This document shows, piece after piece, positions 43,725-53,685 of a stretch of 64,000 nucleotides of DNA (positions are counted from its first letter, which is position 1; every line of letters begins with the position of its first letter). The stretch lies in contig CALUZC010000001.1 in the NCBI GenBank assembly GCA_944325215.1, forward strand, positions 118,310 to 182,309, in the 5' to 3' direction. Source of the stretch: an uncultured Mucispirillum sp. GTDB lineage: Bacteria; Chrysiogenota; Deferribacteres; Deferribacterales; Mucispirillaceae. Under the pieces are notes generated by a model, which worked only from the letters and a program-made list of their open reading frames with translations, did not search any database and had not been told where the DNA came from. The position numbers were made by a program, and so were the translations under genes.

Positions 43725-45104
43725 TTACCTATTATTAAGTTCAATATATGGTTTTTCTGGAGCTATACTGCTGTATCCAGGACGGATTATCCTTTTACCT
43801 GCAAAAGTAATTTCTTCATTTCTGTGAGCACACCAGCCAACAATTCTTGCCATAGCAAAAAGAGGAGTAAATATTTCTTTTGGGATACCTATCATATCAT
43901 ATACAAATCCAGAGTAAAAATCTATATTACTAGATACTCTTTTTGAAGTGCCTTTTTTGAAATTACTAAAAGTTTCTATTGCTCGAGATTCTATTAATTC
44001 TAAAAATGCCATTTCATCTGTTCTATTTTTCTCTTTTGCTAAATCCCTTGCAAGTTCTTTTAATAATAAAGCTCTAGGGTCTGATATCGTATATACAGCA
44101 TGACCAATACCATAAATTAACCCAGACTTATTATATGCTTCTTTATTAAGCATTTTATTAAGATATGCATCGATTTCATCTTGGTCTTTCCAGTTTTTAA
44201 TATTTTCTTTTAAATGGTCAAGCATATCAGCAACCATTAGGTTTGCACCACCATGTAATGGTCCTTTTAATGAGCCAATACCTGCAGCAATTGATGAATA
44301 TGTATCTGTCATAGTAGAACTTGTTACACGAACAGTAAAAGTGGAGTTATTACCACCACCGTGGTCAGCTTGTAAAAGCAAAAGTAAATCAAGTGTTCTA
44401 GCTTCAAGCTCTGTAAAGTCTTCACCTTTTATCATGAATAGTAAGTTTTCTGCAATAGATAAATCTTCTCTTGGGTGCCTTATATGCATTGTTCTACCAT
44501 TATATGCATGACGTAAAACATGATATGCATATGAAATAATAGTAGGGAATTTTGACAGTAGATATAACGACTGCCTCATAAGATTTTCCTGTGATATATC
44601 ATTAGGATTTTTATCATAAATATACATTTCTAAAACAGTTCTAGCAAGTATATTCATAATATCAGAACCTTCTAAATCTATTAAATGAAGTCGTGTTTTC
44701 TTTTCTAGTGGCATTTCTGCTGCAATCAGAGATTTAAATTCATCTAATTGTTCTTTTTTTGGCAGATTACCAGATAAAAGCAGGTATGATACTTCCTCAA
44801 ATCCAAGTCTTTTTTCTTTTAAAAGGGCATGAACCATATCATTAATATCTATACCTCTGTAAAATAGTTTTCCAGGTATAGGAATAAGACCATTTTCAGA
44901 CTTTTCATAACCAACAACATTTCCTATGCGAGTAAGCCCAACCAATACACCTGTACCATCTTCATTTCTAAGCCCTCTTTTAACATTATATTGCTTAAAT
45001 AAGCTTAAATCCATTTTAGTAGCTTCTCTCATAGCCTCAGATAAATCATATATTAAATGTTCCTTAACAGTAGCACATTCTTCAGAAAAACTATCATAAC
45101 TCAT
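43725..45104 (-). CDS. gltA: Citrate synthase
   Basis: 459 residues. Catalytic residues are seen in GPLHGGANLM, YGIGHAVYTISDPRA and SSNIDFYSGFVYDMIG (His, His and Asp). FYRGIDINDMV is the N-terminal substrate region. It condenses acetyl-CoA and oxaloacetate. Third gene of the operon, 11 bases after icd. Somewhat longer than E. coli GltA (427) because of an N-terminal region of about 40 residues. Confidence 0.95.
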   Translation of the reverse strand: MSYDSFSEECATVKEHLIYDLSEAMREATKMDLSLFKQYNVKRGLRNEDGTGVLVGLTRIGNVVGYEKSENGLIPIPGKLFYRGIDINDMVHALLKEKRLGFEEVSYLLLSGNLPKKEQLDEFKSLIAAEMPLEKKTRLHLIDLEGSDIMNILARTVLEMYIYDKNPNDISQENLMRQSLYLLSKFPTIISYAYHVLRHAYNGRTMHIRHPREDLSIAENLLFMIKGEDFTELEARTLDLLLLLQADHGGGNNSTFTVRVTSSTMTDTYSSIAAGIGSLKGPLHGGANLMVADMLDHLKENIKNWKDQDEIDAYLNKMLNKEAYNKSGLIYGIGHAVYTISDPRALLLKELARDLAKEKNRTDEMAFLELIESRAIETFSNFKKGTSKRVSSNIDFYSGFVYDMIGIPKEIFTPLFAMARIVGWCAHRNEEITFAGKRIIRPGYSSIAPEKPYIELNNR

Positions 45105-45115
45105 TATAAATTCAC

Positions 45116-46378
45116 CTACCTTATTAATTTAATTATATTTTTTGCAAAATCTGAAGTGGAAAGGGAGGTTCCATTTTCCATAAATCTAGCTAAATCATGT
45201 GTTGCATATCCATTTCCAAATGATTCTACAAGAGCATGTTTTATTTTATCACTAACTTCCTGCCATGAAATATATTCAAAAAGCATAGCAAAAGACAGAA
45301 GCATGGAGCATGGGTTAACTATATTTTTACCTGCAATATCAGGTGCTGTTCCATGTGTTGCTTCAAATATTGCGTGCCCTGTATTGTAATTTATATTTGC
45401 ACCTGGTGCTATACCAATACCACCAACCATAGCAGCAAGCTGGTCTGAAATATAGTCACCATTTAAATTAAGAGTAGCAATAACAGAATAATCTTCTGGT
45501 TTTAATAATGTATTTTGTAAAAATGCATCAGCAATATTATCTTTAATTATTACTTTACCACTTTTAACTGCATTATTATATGCATTATCAGCAGCTTCTG
45601 TTCCTTTTTCTTTTTTAATTGCAGCATACTCATTCATAGTAAAAGTATATTCTGCAAATTCTTTTTCAGCAACTTCATATCCCCATTTTTTAAAACCACC
45701 TTCAGTAAACTTCATAATATTACCTTTATGAACAAGTGTAACAGATGGTTTTTTATGCTCAATAGCATACTCTATTGCTGCACGAACAAGTCTTGATGAG
45801 CCTTCTTGAGATACTGGTTTTACACCAAAAGATGATGTTTCAGGAAAACGCACTTTTTTTACGCCCATTTCATCTTTTAAAAAGTTATAAAACTTTTTAG
45901 CTTCATCAGTGCCACTTTCCCATTCTATACCTGCATAAATATCTTCTGTATTTTCACGAAAAACTACCATATTAACTTTTTCTGGTTCTTTTAATGGGGA
46001 AGATACACCTTTAAACCATTCCACAGGTCTTAAGCATACAAATAAATCTAATTCCTGCCTTAAAGCCACATTTAAAGAGCGTATACCACCACCTACTGGA
46101 GTAGTTAATGGTCCTTTTATACCTATTAAATATTCTTTAAATGTATCCATTGTTTTTTCAGGAAGCCATTGGGAAGTTTCTTTAAATGCTTTTTCACCAC
46201 CTAGAACTTCAAGCCATTCTATTTTTTTATTTCCTTTATAAACAGCATCAACAGTATGGTCTACTATTTCTTTGCATGCATTTGTTATTTCTACACCAAC
46301 ACCATCTCCCTCAATATAAGGAAGTGTTAATTCATCAGGAACGATTAATTTATTACCAATTTTAGTTACTTTTGCCAT
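45116..46378 (-). CDS. icd: Isocitrate dehydrogenase (NADP-type)
   Basis: 420 residues. GGGIRSLNVALRQELDLFVCLRPV carries the substrate serine and arginines, and GTAPDIAGKNIVNP lies near the C-terminus. The form closely resembles E. coli Icd (416), including the phosphorylation-site serine in IRSLN. It oxidises isocitrate to 2-oxoglutarate. It lies between acn and gltA with 12- and 11-base gaps. Confidence 0.95.
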   Translation of the reverse strand: MAKVTKIGNKLIVPDELTLPYIEGDGVGVEITNACKEIVDHTVDAVYKGNKKIEWLEVLGGEKAFKETSQWLPEKTMDTFKEYLIGIKGPLTTPVGGGIRSLNVALRQELDLFVCLRPVEWFKGVSSPLKEPEKVNMVVFRENTEDIYAGIEWESGTDEAKKFYNFLKDEMGVKKVRFPETSSFGVKPVSQEGSSRLVRAAIEYAIEHKKPSVTLVHKGNIMKFTEGGFKKWGYEVAEKEFAEYTFTMNEYAAIKKEKGTEAADNAYNNAVKSGKVIIKDNIADAFLQNTLLKPEDYSVIATLNLNGDYISDQLAAMVGGIGIAPGANINYNTGHAIFEATHGTAPDIAGKNIVNPCSMLLSFAMLFEYISWQEVSDKIKHALVESFGNGYATHDLARFMENGTSLSTSDFAKNIIKLIR

Positions 46379-46390
46379 AATAATTCACCT

Positions 46391-48628
46391 TTAATTCTTA
46401 AGATTATTTAAAGCAGAACCAGCTTTAAACCATTCTATTTGTTGATTATTATAAGTATGACTTACTTGAAAAGTATGTTCTGAGCCATCTTTATGTGTAA
46501 GTTTTACGGTTAATGTTTTATTAGGAGCAAAATCACTTAATCCTTCAATAGATATTAAATCATCTTCTTGAACAAGATTATAATCATCTTTATTTACAAA
46601 GGTAAGGGCAAGCATACCTTGTTTTTTTAAGTTTGTTTCATGTATTCTTGCAAAACTTTTTACAATAATAGCTTTTACACCAAGAAATCTTGGCTCCATT
46701 GCAGCATGTTCTCTAGAAGAACCTTCACCGTAATTTTCTTCTGCTATAACTATGGAGCCTTTTTTATTATCCCTGTAGTATTTTGCAGTAGATGATACAC
46801 TGTCATAATTACTAGTATCAATATTTTTTACTTTATTTGTTTCATCATTGAAAGCATTAACTGCTCCCATTAACATATTATCAGATATATTTTCTAAATG
46901 ACCTCTAAATTTAAGCCAAGGACCAGCCATAGATATATGGTCAGTAGTGCATTTTCCTTTTACTTTTATTAATAAAGGAGCATCTATTATATCTTTTCCA
47001 TCCCATTTTTCGAATGGTTTTAATATTTGTAATCTTGTAGATTTTGGATCTATTTGAACTGTTATATTATCACCATCTTCTAAAGGAGGTATAAGCCCAT
47101 TATCACATTCTACAAAACCATTTTTAGGCAGAGCATCAAAACTAGGTGCATTAAGCATTACATCATTACCGTTAGCATCTTTTACAGTATCTTTTTCAGG
47201 ATTAAAACTTAACTTACCAGATATTGCATAAGCTACAGCCATTTCAGGAGATACTATAAAAGCATGGGTATTAGGGTTACCATCTGCTCGTTTTGCAAAA
47301 TTTCTATTAAATGTAGTTATGATAGTATTACGTCTTTCATTGTCATCTGTAACACGTTTCCATTGACCAATGCATGGACCACATGCATTAGTCATAATAA
47401 GAGCACCAGCTTTTTTAAATGTATCAATTATTTTATCTCTTTTCGCTGTTTCAAAAACTAATATAGAGCCAGGGTTAATAATAAGCTGAGCTTTAAGAGG
47501 TATGTTTTTACTTACTGCCTGCTCTAAAAGGTTAGCTGCACGTCCTAAATCTTGATAAGATGAATTTGTACATGAGCCGATTAATGCAATTTCAACATTT
47601 TCAGGATAATTATGCTCTTTTACTTTTGCAGCCATTTCTTCTACTTTAGTGGCAGCATCTGGAGTAAAAGGTCCATTAACATATGGCGTTAAAGTATCTA
47701 AATCTATTTCAATTACTTGGTCATAATATTTTTCTGGATTATCAAGAACTTCCTTATCTGCAATAAGATAGTTTTGGTATTTAAATGCAAGTTCTGCAAT
47801 ATTACTTCTATTTGTAGCTTTTAAATAATCAGCAGTATGATTATCATATGGAAACAGGGAAGTAGTTGCACCAACTTCAGCTCCCATATTACATACTGTA
47901 GATTTACCTGTTGCAGGAAGAGATGCTGTTCCATCTCCAAAATATTCAATAATAGAATTTGTGCCACCTTTAACTGTTAAAATCCCTGCTAATTTAAGTA
48001 TAATATCTTTAGGGGAAGCAAAACCTTTTAATGAACCAGTGAGTTTAACACCAATTAATTTTGGCATTTTTAATTCCCATTCCATACCTGTCATAACATC
48101 GGCAGCATCAGCTCCACCAACACCAATAGCTATCATCGAAAGCCCACCAGCATTAGGAGTATGAGAGTCTGTTCCAATAATCATACCGCCTGGGAAAGCA
48201 TAGTTTTCAAGGACAACCTGATGTATAATACCTGCTCCCGGTTTCCAGTAGTCAATACCATATTTTGCAGCTACACTTTTTAAAAAATCATAAACTTCTT
48301 TATTTATATTTTCAGCTGCAGGTAAATCTACTTCTGCACCTTGGTATGCTTGAATTAAATGGTCGCAATGAACAGAAGCATTTGTTGCAACTTTCTTTTT
48401 TCCTGCATTCATAAATTGTAAAAGAGCCATTTGAGCTGTTGCGTCCTGCATTGCAACTCTATCTGGCTTAAAATTAACGTAATCTTCACCTCTTTTATAA
48501 TTTTGAATTTGTTCAGGGTGATAAAGATGAGCATAAAGTATTTTTTCAGCCAAAGTAAGTGGCCTGTTTAACACTTTTTTTGCTGCATCAATTTTTTCAC
48601 TAAAAGCCTTGTAAAATGTTTCTGACAT
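46391..48628 (-). CDS. acn: Aconitate hydratase, mitochondrial type
   Basis: 745 residues. The N-terminal [15 protein letters not shown] region and [24 protein letters not shown] and [12 protein letters not shown] supply the iron-sulfur cysteines and substrate sites. The C-terminal swivel domain has [14 protein letters not shown]. Length and motif spacing follow the mitochondrial/Bacteroidetes-type aconitase rather than AcnA (about 890) or AcnB. It isomerises citrate to isocitrate. First gene of acn-icd-gltA. Confidence 0.93.
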   Translation of the reverse strand: MSETFYKAFSEKIDAAKKVLNRPLTLAEKILYAHLYHPEQIQNYKRGEDYVNFKPDRVAMQDATAQMALLQFMNAGKKKVATNASVHCDHLIQAYQGAEVDLPAAENINKEVYDFLKSVAAKYGIDYWKPGAGIIHQVVLENYAFPGGMIIGTDSHTPNAGGLSMIAIGVGGADAADVMTGMEWELKMPKLIGVKLTGSLKGFASPKDIILKLAGILTVKGGTNSIIEYFGDGTASLPATGKSTVCNMGAEVGATTSLFPYDNHTADYLKATNRSNIAELAFKYQNYLIADKEVLDNPEKYYDQVIEIDLDTLTPYVNGPFTPDAATKVEEMAAKVKEHNYPENVEIALIGSCTNSSYQDLGRAANLLEQAVSKNIPLKAQLIINPGSILVFETAKRDKIIDTFKKAGALIMTNACGPCIGQWKRVTDDNERRNTIITTFNRNFAKRADGNPNTHAFIVSPEMAVAYAISGKLSFNPEKDTVKDANGNDVMLNAPSFDALPKNGFVECDNGLIPPLEDGDNITVQIDPKSTRLQILKPFEKWDGKDIIDAPLLIKVKGKCTTDHISMAGPWLKFRGHLENISDNMLMGAVNAFNDETNKVKNIDTSNYDSVSSTAKYYRDNKKGSIVIAEENYGEGSSREHAAMEPRFLGVKAIIVKSFARIHETNLKKQGMLALTFVNKDDYNLVQEDDLISIEGLSDFAPNKTLTVKLTHKDGSEHTFQVSHTYNNQQIEWFKAGSALNNLKN

Positions 48629-48673
48629 AATAATATCCTTATTTTTATTTAATAATAATTAGATTTGTCTAAA

Positions 48674-48702
48674 ATTATAATGCATTTTCCAATAATAAAC
48701 AA
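48674..48702 (-). promoter_or_regulatory. Candidate promoter of acn-icd-gltA
   Basis: On the minus strand TTGTTT (48702-48697) is followed after 17 bases by a consensus TATAAT (48679-48674), about 45 bases before the aconitase start. Confidence 0.5.
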
Positions 48703-48839
48703 GTGGAAAATAAGGCAGAATAAAAAAGAAAGGAAAAATACATAAATTATGGAGAAATTATGGAGATATATATTAAAAATACTTTTATATTTTATCTTTT
48801 TAATATATATTTCCTATATAACGAGTAGGAAATAAAAAA

Positions 48840-48931
48840 TAAATATGTATTTTTTTGCATAGTAATGCATTTAAATAAACTCCCTCCTTTTTGTAGAAAG
48901 TGGAACAGGCTTTTGCCTGTTCCATTTTTTT
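48840..48931 (+). ncRNA. Possible small RNA ending in an intrinsic terminator
   Basis: The 48703-48975 gap has no gene. Its end holds a small hairpin TGCAT/ATGCA (48856-48869), an unpaired AT-rich stretch with CTCCCTCC (48880-48887), and a strong hairpin with T run on the plus strand. No plus-strand gene lies upstream that needs terminating. The CTCCCTCC could pair with Shine-Dalgarno sequences, a known mode of some sRNAs. The 5' end and promoter are not identified. The rest of the gap (48703-48839) is AT-rich, with a short TTCCTA/TAGGAA repeat at 48811-48832. Confidence 0.35.
48901..48931 (+). terminator. Strong plus-strand terminator upstream of acn
   Basis: TGGAACAGGC (48901-48910) pairs perfectly with GCCTGTTCCA (48915-48924) around TTTT, followed by seven T residues (48925-48931). 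On the minus strand the following sequence has only a weak T tract, so it may also end the antiporter transcript but is oriented best for the plus strand. Confidence 0.7.
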
Positions 48932-48975
48932 ATGCATTATTTATATCATATTATTTTAGAAAAGACAAGTTTATT

Positions 48976-50961
48976 TCATGTTGCAGGTTCTACTTTATTG
49001 TTTAGAATAGAAGCAAAAACTGCAATATCACTTGCTTTACCAGTAACTAATAATTCATCTCTATCATTAATTTTATCATCAGAACCAGGAGAAACTTTAA
49101 CCTGTACACCAGATTTAATAGCAATTATATTTACATTATATTTAAATCTAGGGTCAATTGAGCGTATAGATAACCCAGAATATGTTGAACCAACAGGAAC
49201 TGTAATAGTTTCAACAGATAATCCTTTAACACCAAGTGCTGATATTTTTTTGTCTTGATGTTTTTTAGAAATAACTGCAACATCTTCTTGGCGAAGTTCT
49301 GCTTCAACGGCAGAAATATTTTCATCAGGTATGTAAAAGTGTTTGAAAACAACAGATAATATAGAAGCTGCCGATTCAACTTCTTCAGATATAACTTCAG
49401 ATGCACCCAATTCTTTTAATTTTGCATTAAAAACTTGAAAACGTGTTCTAGCAATAATTATTAGGGTAGGGTTTAGTCTTCGTGCTGTTTCTACAATATT
49501 TTTTGTAGTATTAAAGTCAGCTCCAGATATAACTAAAGTACGTGCCTTTTTTATGGAAGCATGCTCAAGAATTTCTTCTTGTGAAGCATCACCATAAAAA
49601 ATAGGCGTTCCTTTTTGTTTTTCATTACTAACAGTATTTGGATTCATTTCTATAACTATATACTCTATACCTGCCTGTATTGCTGCTTTTGCAATCATTC
49701 TGCCAGATAAACCAAACCCAACTAGTATTATATGGTCATTAAATATTTTTTTATCAGTTTTTTTATCATGAAAATATCCTTTTAATATATTTTCAGGTAA
49801 TGGCAGCTTGGAAATAATTTTAACAAGCTGGGAAGAAAACTGCATCATAAAAGGTGTTGCCATCATTGAAATTACAGCAATTGTTATAAATAATGAGTTT
49901 TGGTATTCATTAAAAATACCATCATGAAGTCCTGTTGTAGCAAGAATAAATGAAAATTCTCCAACTTGTGCAAGAGCAAGTCCTGTTTTTAATGAGGTTT
50001 CTAAAGAATAACCTAATATATTAATGGACATTGTTGTTACTAATGTTTTTACAAAAATAACTAAAAGCGCTAAAAATACAATAAAAACAGGGTGTGTAAT
50101 AAATGTTTCCATACTAATCATCATTCCTATTGATATAAAAAAGAACCCTGTAAATACGTCTTTAAAAGGTATTACATTACCTAAAGCTTGGTAACCGTAT
50201 CCTGTTTCACTTACAACCATACCAGCTAAGAAAGCACCTAATGCAAGAGAAAGACCTGCTTTATTTGTTATTACGGCAACCACAACACATATTAAGATAA
50301 TAGAAAATAAAAATACCTCTCTGCTTCTAGTATTAGTAACTTTAGCTAGAAGCTTAGGAACAATAAACCTTGCTGCAGCAAAAAGTAAAACTACTACTAT
50401 TATGGCATTTCCAAGTGTTAATACAATTTCCCATACAGATGAATCATTACCAGGAGCAAGCATTCTTGCTATTAACATCATAGGGATAACTGCAATATCT
50501 TGGAAGATAAGCACACTTGTTGTTATTCTGCCATATGGAGATTCTATTTCACCACGTTCCATCATAAGTTTTAATACAATTGCTGTTGATGAAGGAGCGA
50601 TAATCATACCTATAAAAATAGAAAGTTCTGTATTGAGACCTAAAATTATACATAATAATGTTACAAAAAGCGATGTAATAAATACTTGAAGCATACCACC
50701 GCCAAGGGCTGAGCGTTTAAGCGCAAGTAACTGTTTTAAAGAAAACTCTAATCCTATAGTAAAAAGAAGTAAAATAACACCAATTTCTGCCATATGTGCA
50801 ACATTTTCTGTATTAGATATAAAACCTAAACCATTTGGACCTATTAATAACCCTGTAATAAGATAACCTAATATTCCTGGAATTTTAATTCTTGCACATA
50901 TTAATAAAACAATTGTAGAAACAGCAAAAATTATTGTAATATCTCTTAATATAATATCCAT
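48976..50961 (-). CDS. CPA2-family cation/proton antiporter with RCK domain (KefB-like)
   Basis: 661 residues. About 12 membrane helices (1-380) with GLLIGPNGLGFI and LLLFTIGLEFSL are the CPA2 exchanger fold. A TrkA-N domain follows (ILVGFGLSGRMIAKA with the GxGxxG dinucleotide fold) and then a TrkA-C domain (about 575-655, with VPVGSTYSGLSIRSI). This is the KefB/KefC/YbaL layout for K+ or Na+ efflux gated by nucleotides. No KefF/KefG partner is adjacent. Ion specificity is not decided by sequence. Confidence 0.88.
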   Translation of the reverse strand: MDIILRDITIIFAVSTIVLLICARIKIPGILGYLITGLLIGPNGLGFISNTENVAHMAEIGVILLLFTIGLEFSLKQLLALKRSALGGGMLQVFITSLFVTLLCIILGLNTELSIFIGMIIAPSSTAIVLKLMMERGEIESPYGRITTSVLIFQDIAVIPMMLIARMLAPGNDSSVWEIVLTLGNAIIVVVLLFAAARFIVPKLLAKVTNTRSREVFLFSIILICVVVAVITNKAGLSLALGAFLAGMVVSETGYGYQALGNVIPFKDVFTGFFFISIGMMISMETFITHPVFIVFLALLVIFVKTLVTTMSINILGYSLETSLKTGLALAQVGEFSFILATTGLHDGIFNEYQNSLFITIAVISMMATPFMMQFSSQLVKIISKLPLPENILKGYFHDKKTDKKIFNDHIILVGFGLSGRMIAKAAIQAGIEYIVIEMNPNTVSNEKQKGTPIFYGDASQEEILEHASIKKARTLVISGADFNTTKNIVETARRLNPTLIIIARTRFQVFNAKLKELGASEVISEEVESAASILSVVFKHFYIPDENISAVEAELRQEDVAVISKKHQDKKISALGVKGLSVETITVPVGSTYSGLSIRSIDPRFKYNVNIIAIKSGVQVKVSPGSDDKINDRDELLVTGKASDIAVFASILNNKVEPAT

Positions 50962-51034
50962 ATAAAATACATGCTCTCAAATTAATATTGCCTATATTTT
51001 ATATAAAAATCTTATATAAATCAATTAAAATATT

Positions 51035-51781
51035 TTATAATGGCAGGCAACCTAGAGCACCATTAAATTGAGGATTTGCAAGAGGAGTTACTTTTTTACC
51101 AATAAGTTCTGAAATATATTGTATCAAACTGTTGTTTGATGCTACACCACCAGAAGCGTAGATAGTATCAGATTGAAATGATTTTAAAAGTGGCAGTAAT
51201 TTTTTTGCAATAGATTTATTAACACCTGCAGCAACACTTTCAAGTTCCACGCCAGATGCCAGTAAACCAATTAATTCGCTTTCACAAAATACAGCACAAG
51301 TGCTTGAAAGATTAGAAGGGTTATTATTCATAGAAGAAAGTTCATCTATAGATATTCCAAGAACATTACACGCATTTTCAATAAATCTGCCAGTGCTTGC
51401 AGCACATTTATCATTCATAATAAAATCTTCTATGTAGCCATCTTTACCAAGTATTACTTTACTATCCTGCCCACCAATATCTATTAAAATAAAGCTATCG
51501 TCACCAGTCTGCCTTAATGCACCACGAAAATGTGCTTTTATTTCAGAAATAATTTCAGCATTATTAAATGACATTAAATTTCTACCATAACCTGTAGCTG
51601 TTATTTTATAATCTCCAGTAAGTCCTAATTTTTCAACATCTATATATGTATTGGCATTATCTCGTGTTATATATTGCCTGTAAAAACTTACAGTATCAAA
51701 TCTTTTATACTCAATATTATCTCCGTCAGCTTTTACTATTTTTACATATCTAGAACCTAAATCAATTCCAAGGTTTTTCAT
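51035..51781 (-). CDS. BadF/HgdC-type activase (reductase of a DCCP-like system)
   Basis: 248 residues, ASKHA ATPase fold: NLGIDLGSRYVKIV and LIDIGGQDSKVI as the phosphate-binding loops. Cys126 (NDKCAASTGRF) and Cys162 (STCAVFCESE) match the two cysteines per subunit that hold one [4Fe-4S] cluster at the dimer interface; Cys166 is an extra. It would inject electrons with ATP hydrolysis into the partner encoded directly upstream, whose stop it overlaps by four bases. Confidence 0.85.
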   Translation of the reverse strand: MKNLGIDLGSRYVKIVKADGDNIEYKRFDTVSFYRQYITRDNANTYIDVEKLGLTGDYKITATGYGRNLMSFNNAEIISEIKAHFRGALRQTGDDSFILIDIGGQDSKVILGKDGYIEDFIMNDKCAASTGRFIENACNVLGISIDELSSMNNNPSNLSSTCAVFCESELIGLLASGVELESVAAGVNKSIAKKLLPLLKSFQSDTIYASGGVASNNSLIQYISELIGKKVTPLANPQFNGALGCLPL

Positions 51782-52782
51782 AAAATTCCTTTTTTCTTTT
51801 TAATTTCAAGCATTTCAATAAATGAGTCTATTCTTATTTTTGTTCTACCGTCAATATCTCCAGGGCTGTCTCCCTCAATAGTTAGAACAGGCACTCCCAG
51901 ATGTTTTTTTATTAAAATATCTTGTATTTGTCTGTAACAAAATGACTGAACATAATGGATAATACCATCAATTTTCCTAATTTTTATTTGTTCTTTTATA
52001 TCATTTATTCTATCCATAACACCATATGGGTATGTATATTCTATATAACGCATAATATAATCAGGGTTTCTAGATGGAATACTAAACTGTCTTTGCACTT
52101 CATTAAAGACTATTTTGCAGTTTTTACTCTCAATAAAATCATACATTGCAGGGTTAATCGTTGGAACACCAATGCAGCCAACACGCACATATTTATTATC
52201 AATATTACGTTTTGAGGCTGTTTCTATTAAATAATCAACATCTTTTGAAAACTTATCTAAATCACTATTAAAATCAGTAGAAGAAACAAGATATAAATGA
52301 TTTTCAAAACCTGTAACATATCCATCAACAGTCATTTTATCAACTATTTTTAATTTATCACGAACTTTATCTGTAATTTTAGAATAATCATATACCATAT
52401 CAAGTGTTACATTTAATGCTTTACCAAGATTTATCATTTGCTGTTTTAAGGCACTATAAGGATCTTTTTCTTCATAAGGATACGCAAATGGGTGAACTAT
52501 AATATTATTAGCAGAGTATAACTCGGTTAAAGCATGAGTATTACTGCAATCTCCATTTGTCACAGATATTATTTCATCAACTGCTTTTTCTTTAACAGCA
52601 ACAGAATATAATCCTTTTATCCATGAGCAGCAGTTTCTAGGAAGCCCATCATTTTGTGCTTCATCTATTAATTGGTTTGGGTTTGAATTACATACAAAGA
52701 CATTATTTAAATCAACTGGAATATTACCACCTGCTAAAACAAACTCCACAGGTATTGTTGTTGTAAATCCTATTTTTTTCAA
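51778..52782 (-). CDS. 2-hydroxyacyl-CoA dehydratase-like protein, probable double-cubane cluster protein
   Basis: 334 residues of the HgdB/BcrB family. Cysteines lie at 31, 51, 52, 79, 203, 222 and 282, in contexts DGLPRNCCSWIKG, NGDCSNTH and QSFCYRQIQ. Unlike real 2-hydroxyacyl-CoA dehydratases there is no second subunit and no CoA-transferase gene; a single subunit with its own activase is the arrangement of double-cubane cluster proteins (DCCP), also seen as YjiM/YjiL. DCCPs carry an [Fe8S9] cluster and reduce small molecules; the physiological substrate is unknown. The DCCP assignment is inference from context and motif. Confidence 0.72.
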   Translation of the reverse strand: MKKIGFTTTIPVEFVLAGGNIPVDLNNVFVCNSNPNQLIDEAQNDGLPRNCCSWIKGLYSVAVKEKAVDEIISVTNGDCSNTHALTELYSANNIIVHPFAYPYEEKDPYSALKQQMINLGKALNVTLDMVYDYSKITDKVRDKLKIVDKMTVDGYVTGFENHLYLVSSTDFNSDLDKFSKDVDYLIETASKRNIDNKYVRVGCIGVPTINPAMYDFIESKNCKIVFNEVQRQFSIPSRNPDYIMRYIEYTYPYGVMDRINDIKEQIKIRKIDGIIHYVQSFCYRQIQDILIKKHLGVPVLTIEGDSPGDIDGRTKIRIDSFIEMLEIKKKKGIL

Positions 52783-52789
52783 GTGAGAC

Positions 52790-53563
52790 CTATATTACAA
52801 GTAAAAGCATAATAACAAGCACAGAAATAGAACCAATCACGGTATATTTAATTAAATCACCTTTTGGCATTCCACCAAGAAGTTCTTCACCTCTTGCAGC
52901 ATATTCTACTTTTAGCTCATTATAATCTTTTTCTAATTTATTTTTTTCATTTATTAAGTTAAAGAAGAATTTTTCTATATCTAGCTCTTCTAATTTATCA
53001 CTATTTATATAATTTTTTATTAAAGATGGTTTTTTTGCTTTCATTGTTCCATTTCTTTGAGTAACATCTGTAAAACTTAAATTAAAACCAAAGTTTTCTA
53101 AAAATTTATTTCTTACATCTCTTTCATCTTCATCAGCATTATCAGTAGTTACAAAATCAAAAGGTGTAATAGAATATTCTTGAAAATTTTCCCTAAGCCA
53201 TGAAACAAGTTCATTAAGTGCAAATGTTCCAATACCTTTATTTCTCAAGTTTTTATCAAGGAAAAGTCCCTGATTTGGTCCAAACTCTATAGAATTACTT
53301 CTATGATTTACAAGGGCATAGATTTTATTAATAGAAAGCTGGTCGCTGGCATTACCCGAAACACCTCTAATAGGGCGTGCTGAATTACTTGTTACAGGAA
53401 TTATTCTTACAAGCATCATTTCATTATCGCCTTCTTTATAATGCTTCATGGAAAAAACAATATTACCAAATAAACGAGAATTCGCTCCAGATGTTTCTTT
53501 CACCCTTACAAGTTTTAGTATGGCAGTTCCATATTCTTCTGTTCGTTGTTCAAAATCGCTCAT
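52790..53563 (-). CDS. GNAT-like protein with C-terminal coiled coil and tail anchor
   Basis: 257 residues. The central RNKGIGTFALNELVSWL resembles the acetyl-CoA-binding RxxGxGxxL motif of GNAT N-acetyltransferases, in a fold-like context (LFLDKNLRNKG). A charged coiled coil (about 190-228) leads to one membrane helix at the very C-terminus (about 238-257, SISVLVIMLLLVI), so it should be tail-anchored with the catalytic part in the cytoplasm. It lies 7 bases upstream of the DCCP-like gene. The substrate is unknown, and the GNAT call is by motif only. Confidence 0.55.
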   Translation of the reverse strand: MSDFEQRTEEYGTAILKLVRVKETSGANSRLFGNIVFSMKHYKEGDNEMMLVRIIPVTSNSARPIRGVSGNASDQLSINKIYALVNHRSNSIEFGPNQGLFLDKNLRNKGIGTFALNELVSWLRENFQEYSITPFDFVTTDNADEDERDVRNKFLENFGFNLSFTDVTQRNGTMKAKKPSLIKNYINSDKLEELDIEKFFFNLINEKNKLEKDYNELKVEYAARGEELLGGMPKGDLIKYTVIGSISVLVIMLLLVI

Positions 53564-53618
53564 TCCAGCCCTCTAAATAATATAATTATATAAAAAATAT
53601 AATTAATTAATTAAACCC

Positions 53619-53647
53619 TTGCAAACATTTTCTTTTAATAATATAAC
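53619..53647 (+). promoter_or_regulatory. Candidate promoter of the secreted-protein/ntrYX operon
   Basis: TTGCAA (53619-53624), 17-base spacer, TATAAC (53642-53647), 38 bases before the start codon, with AGGAG in between. Confidence 0.5.
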
Positions 53648-53685
53648 TATTGGTATATAGCTATGCAATATAATAGGAGCAGTAT

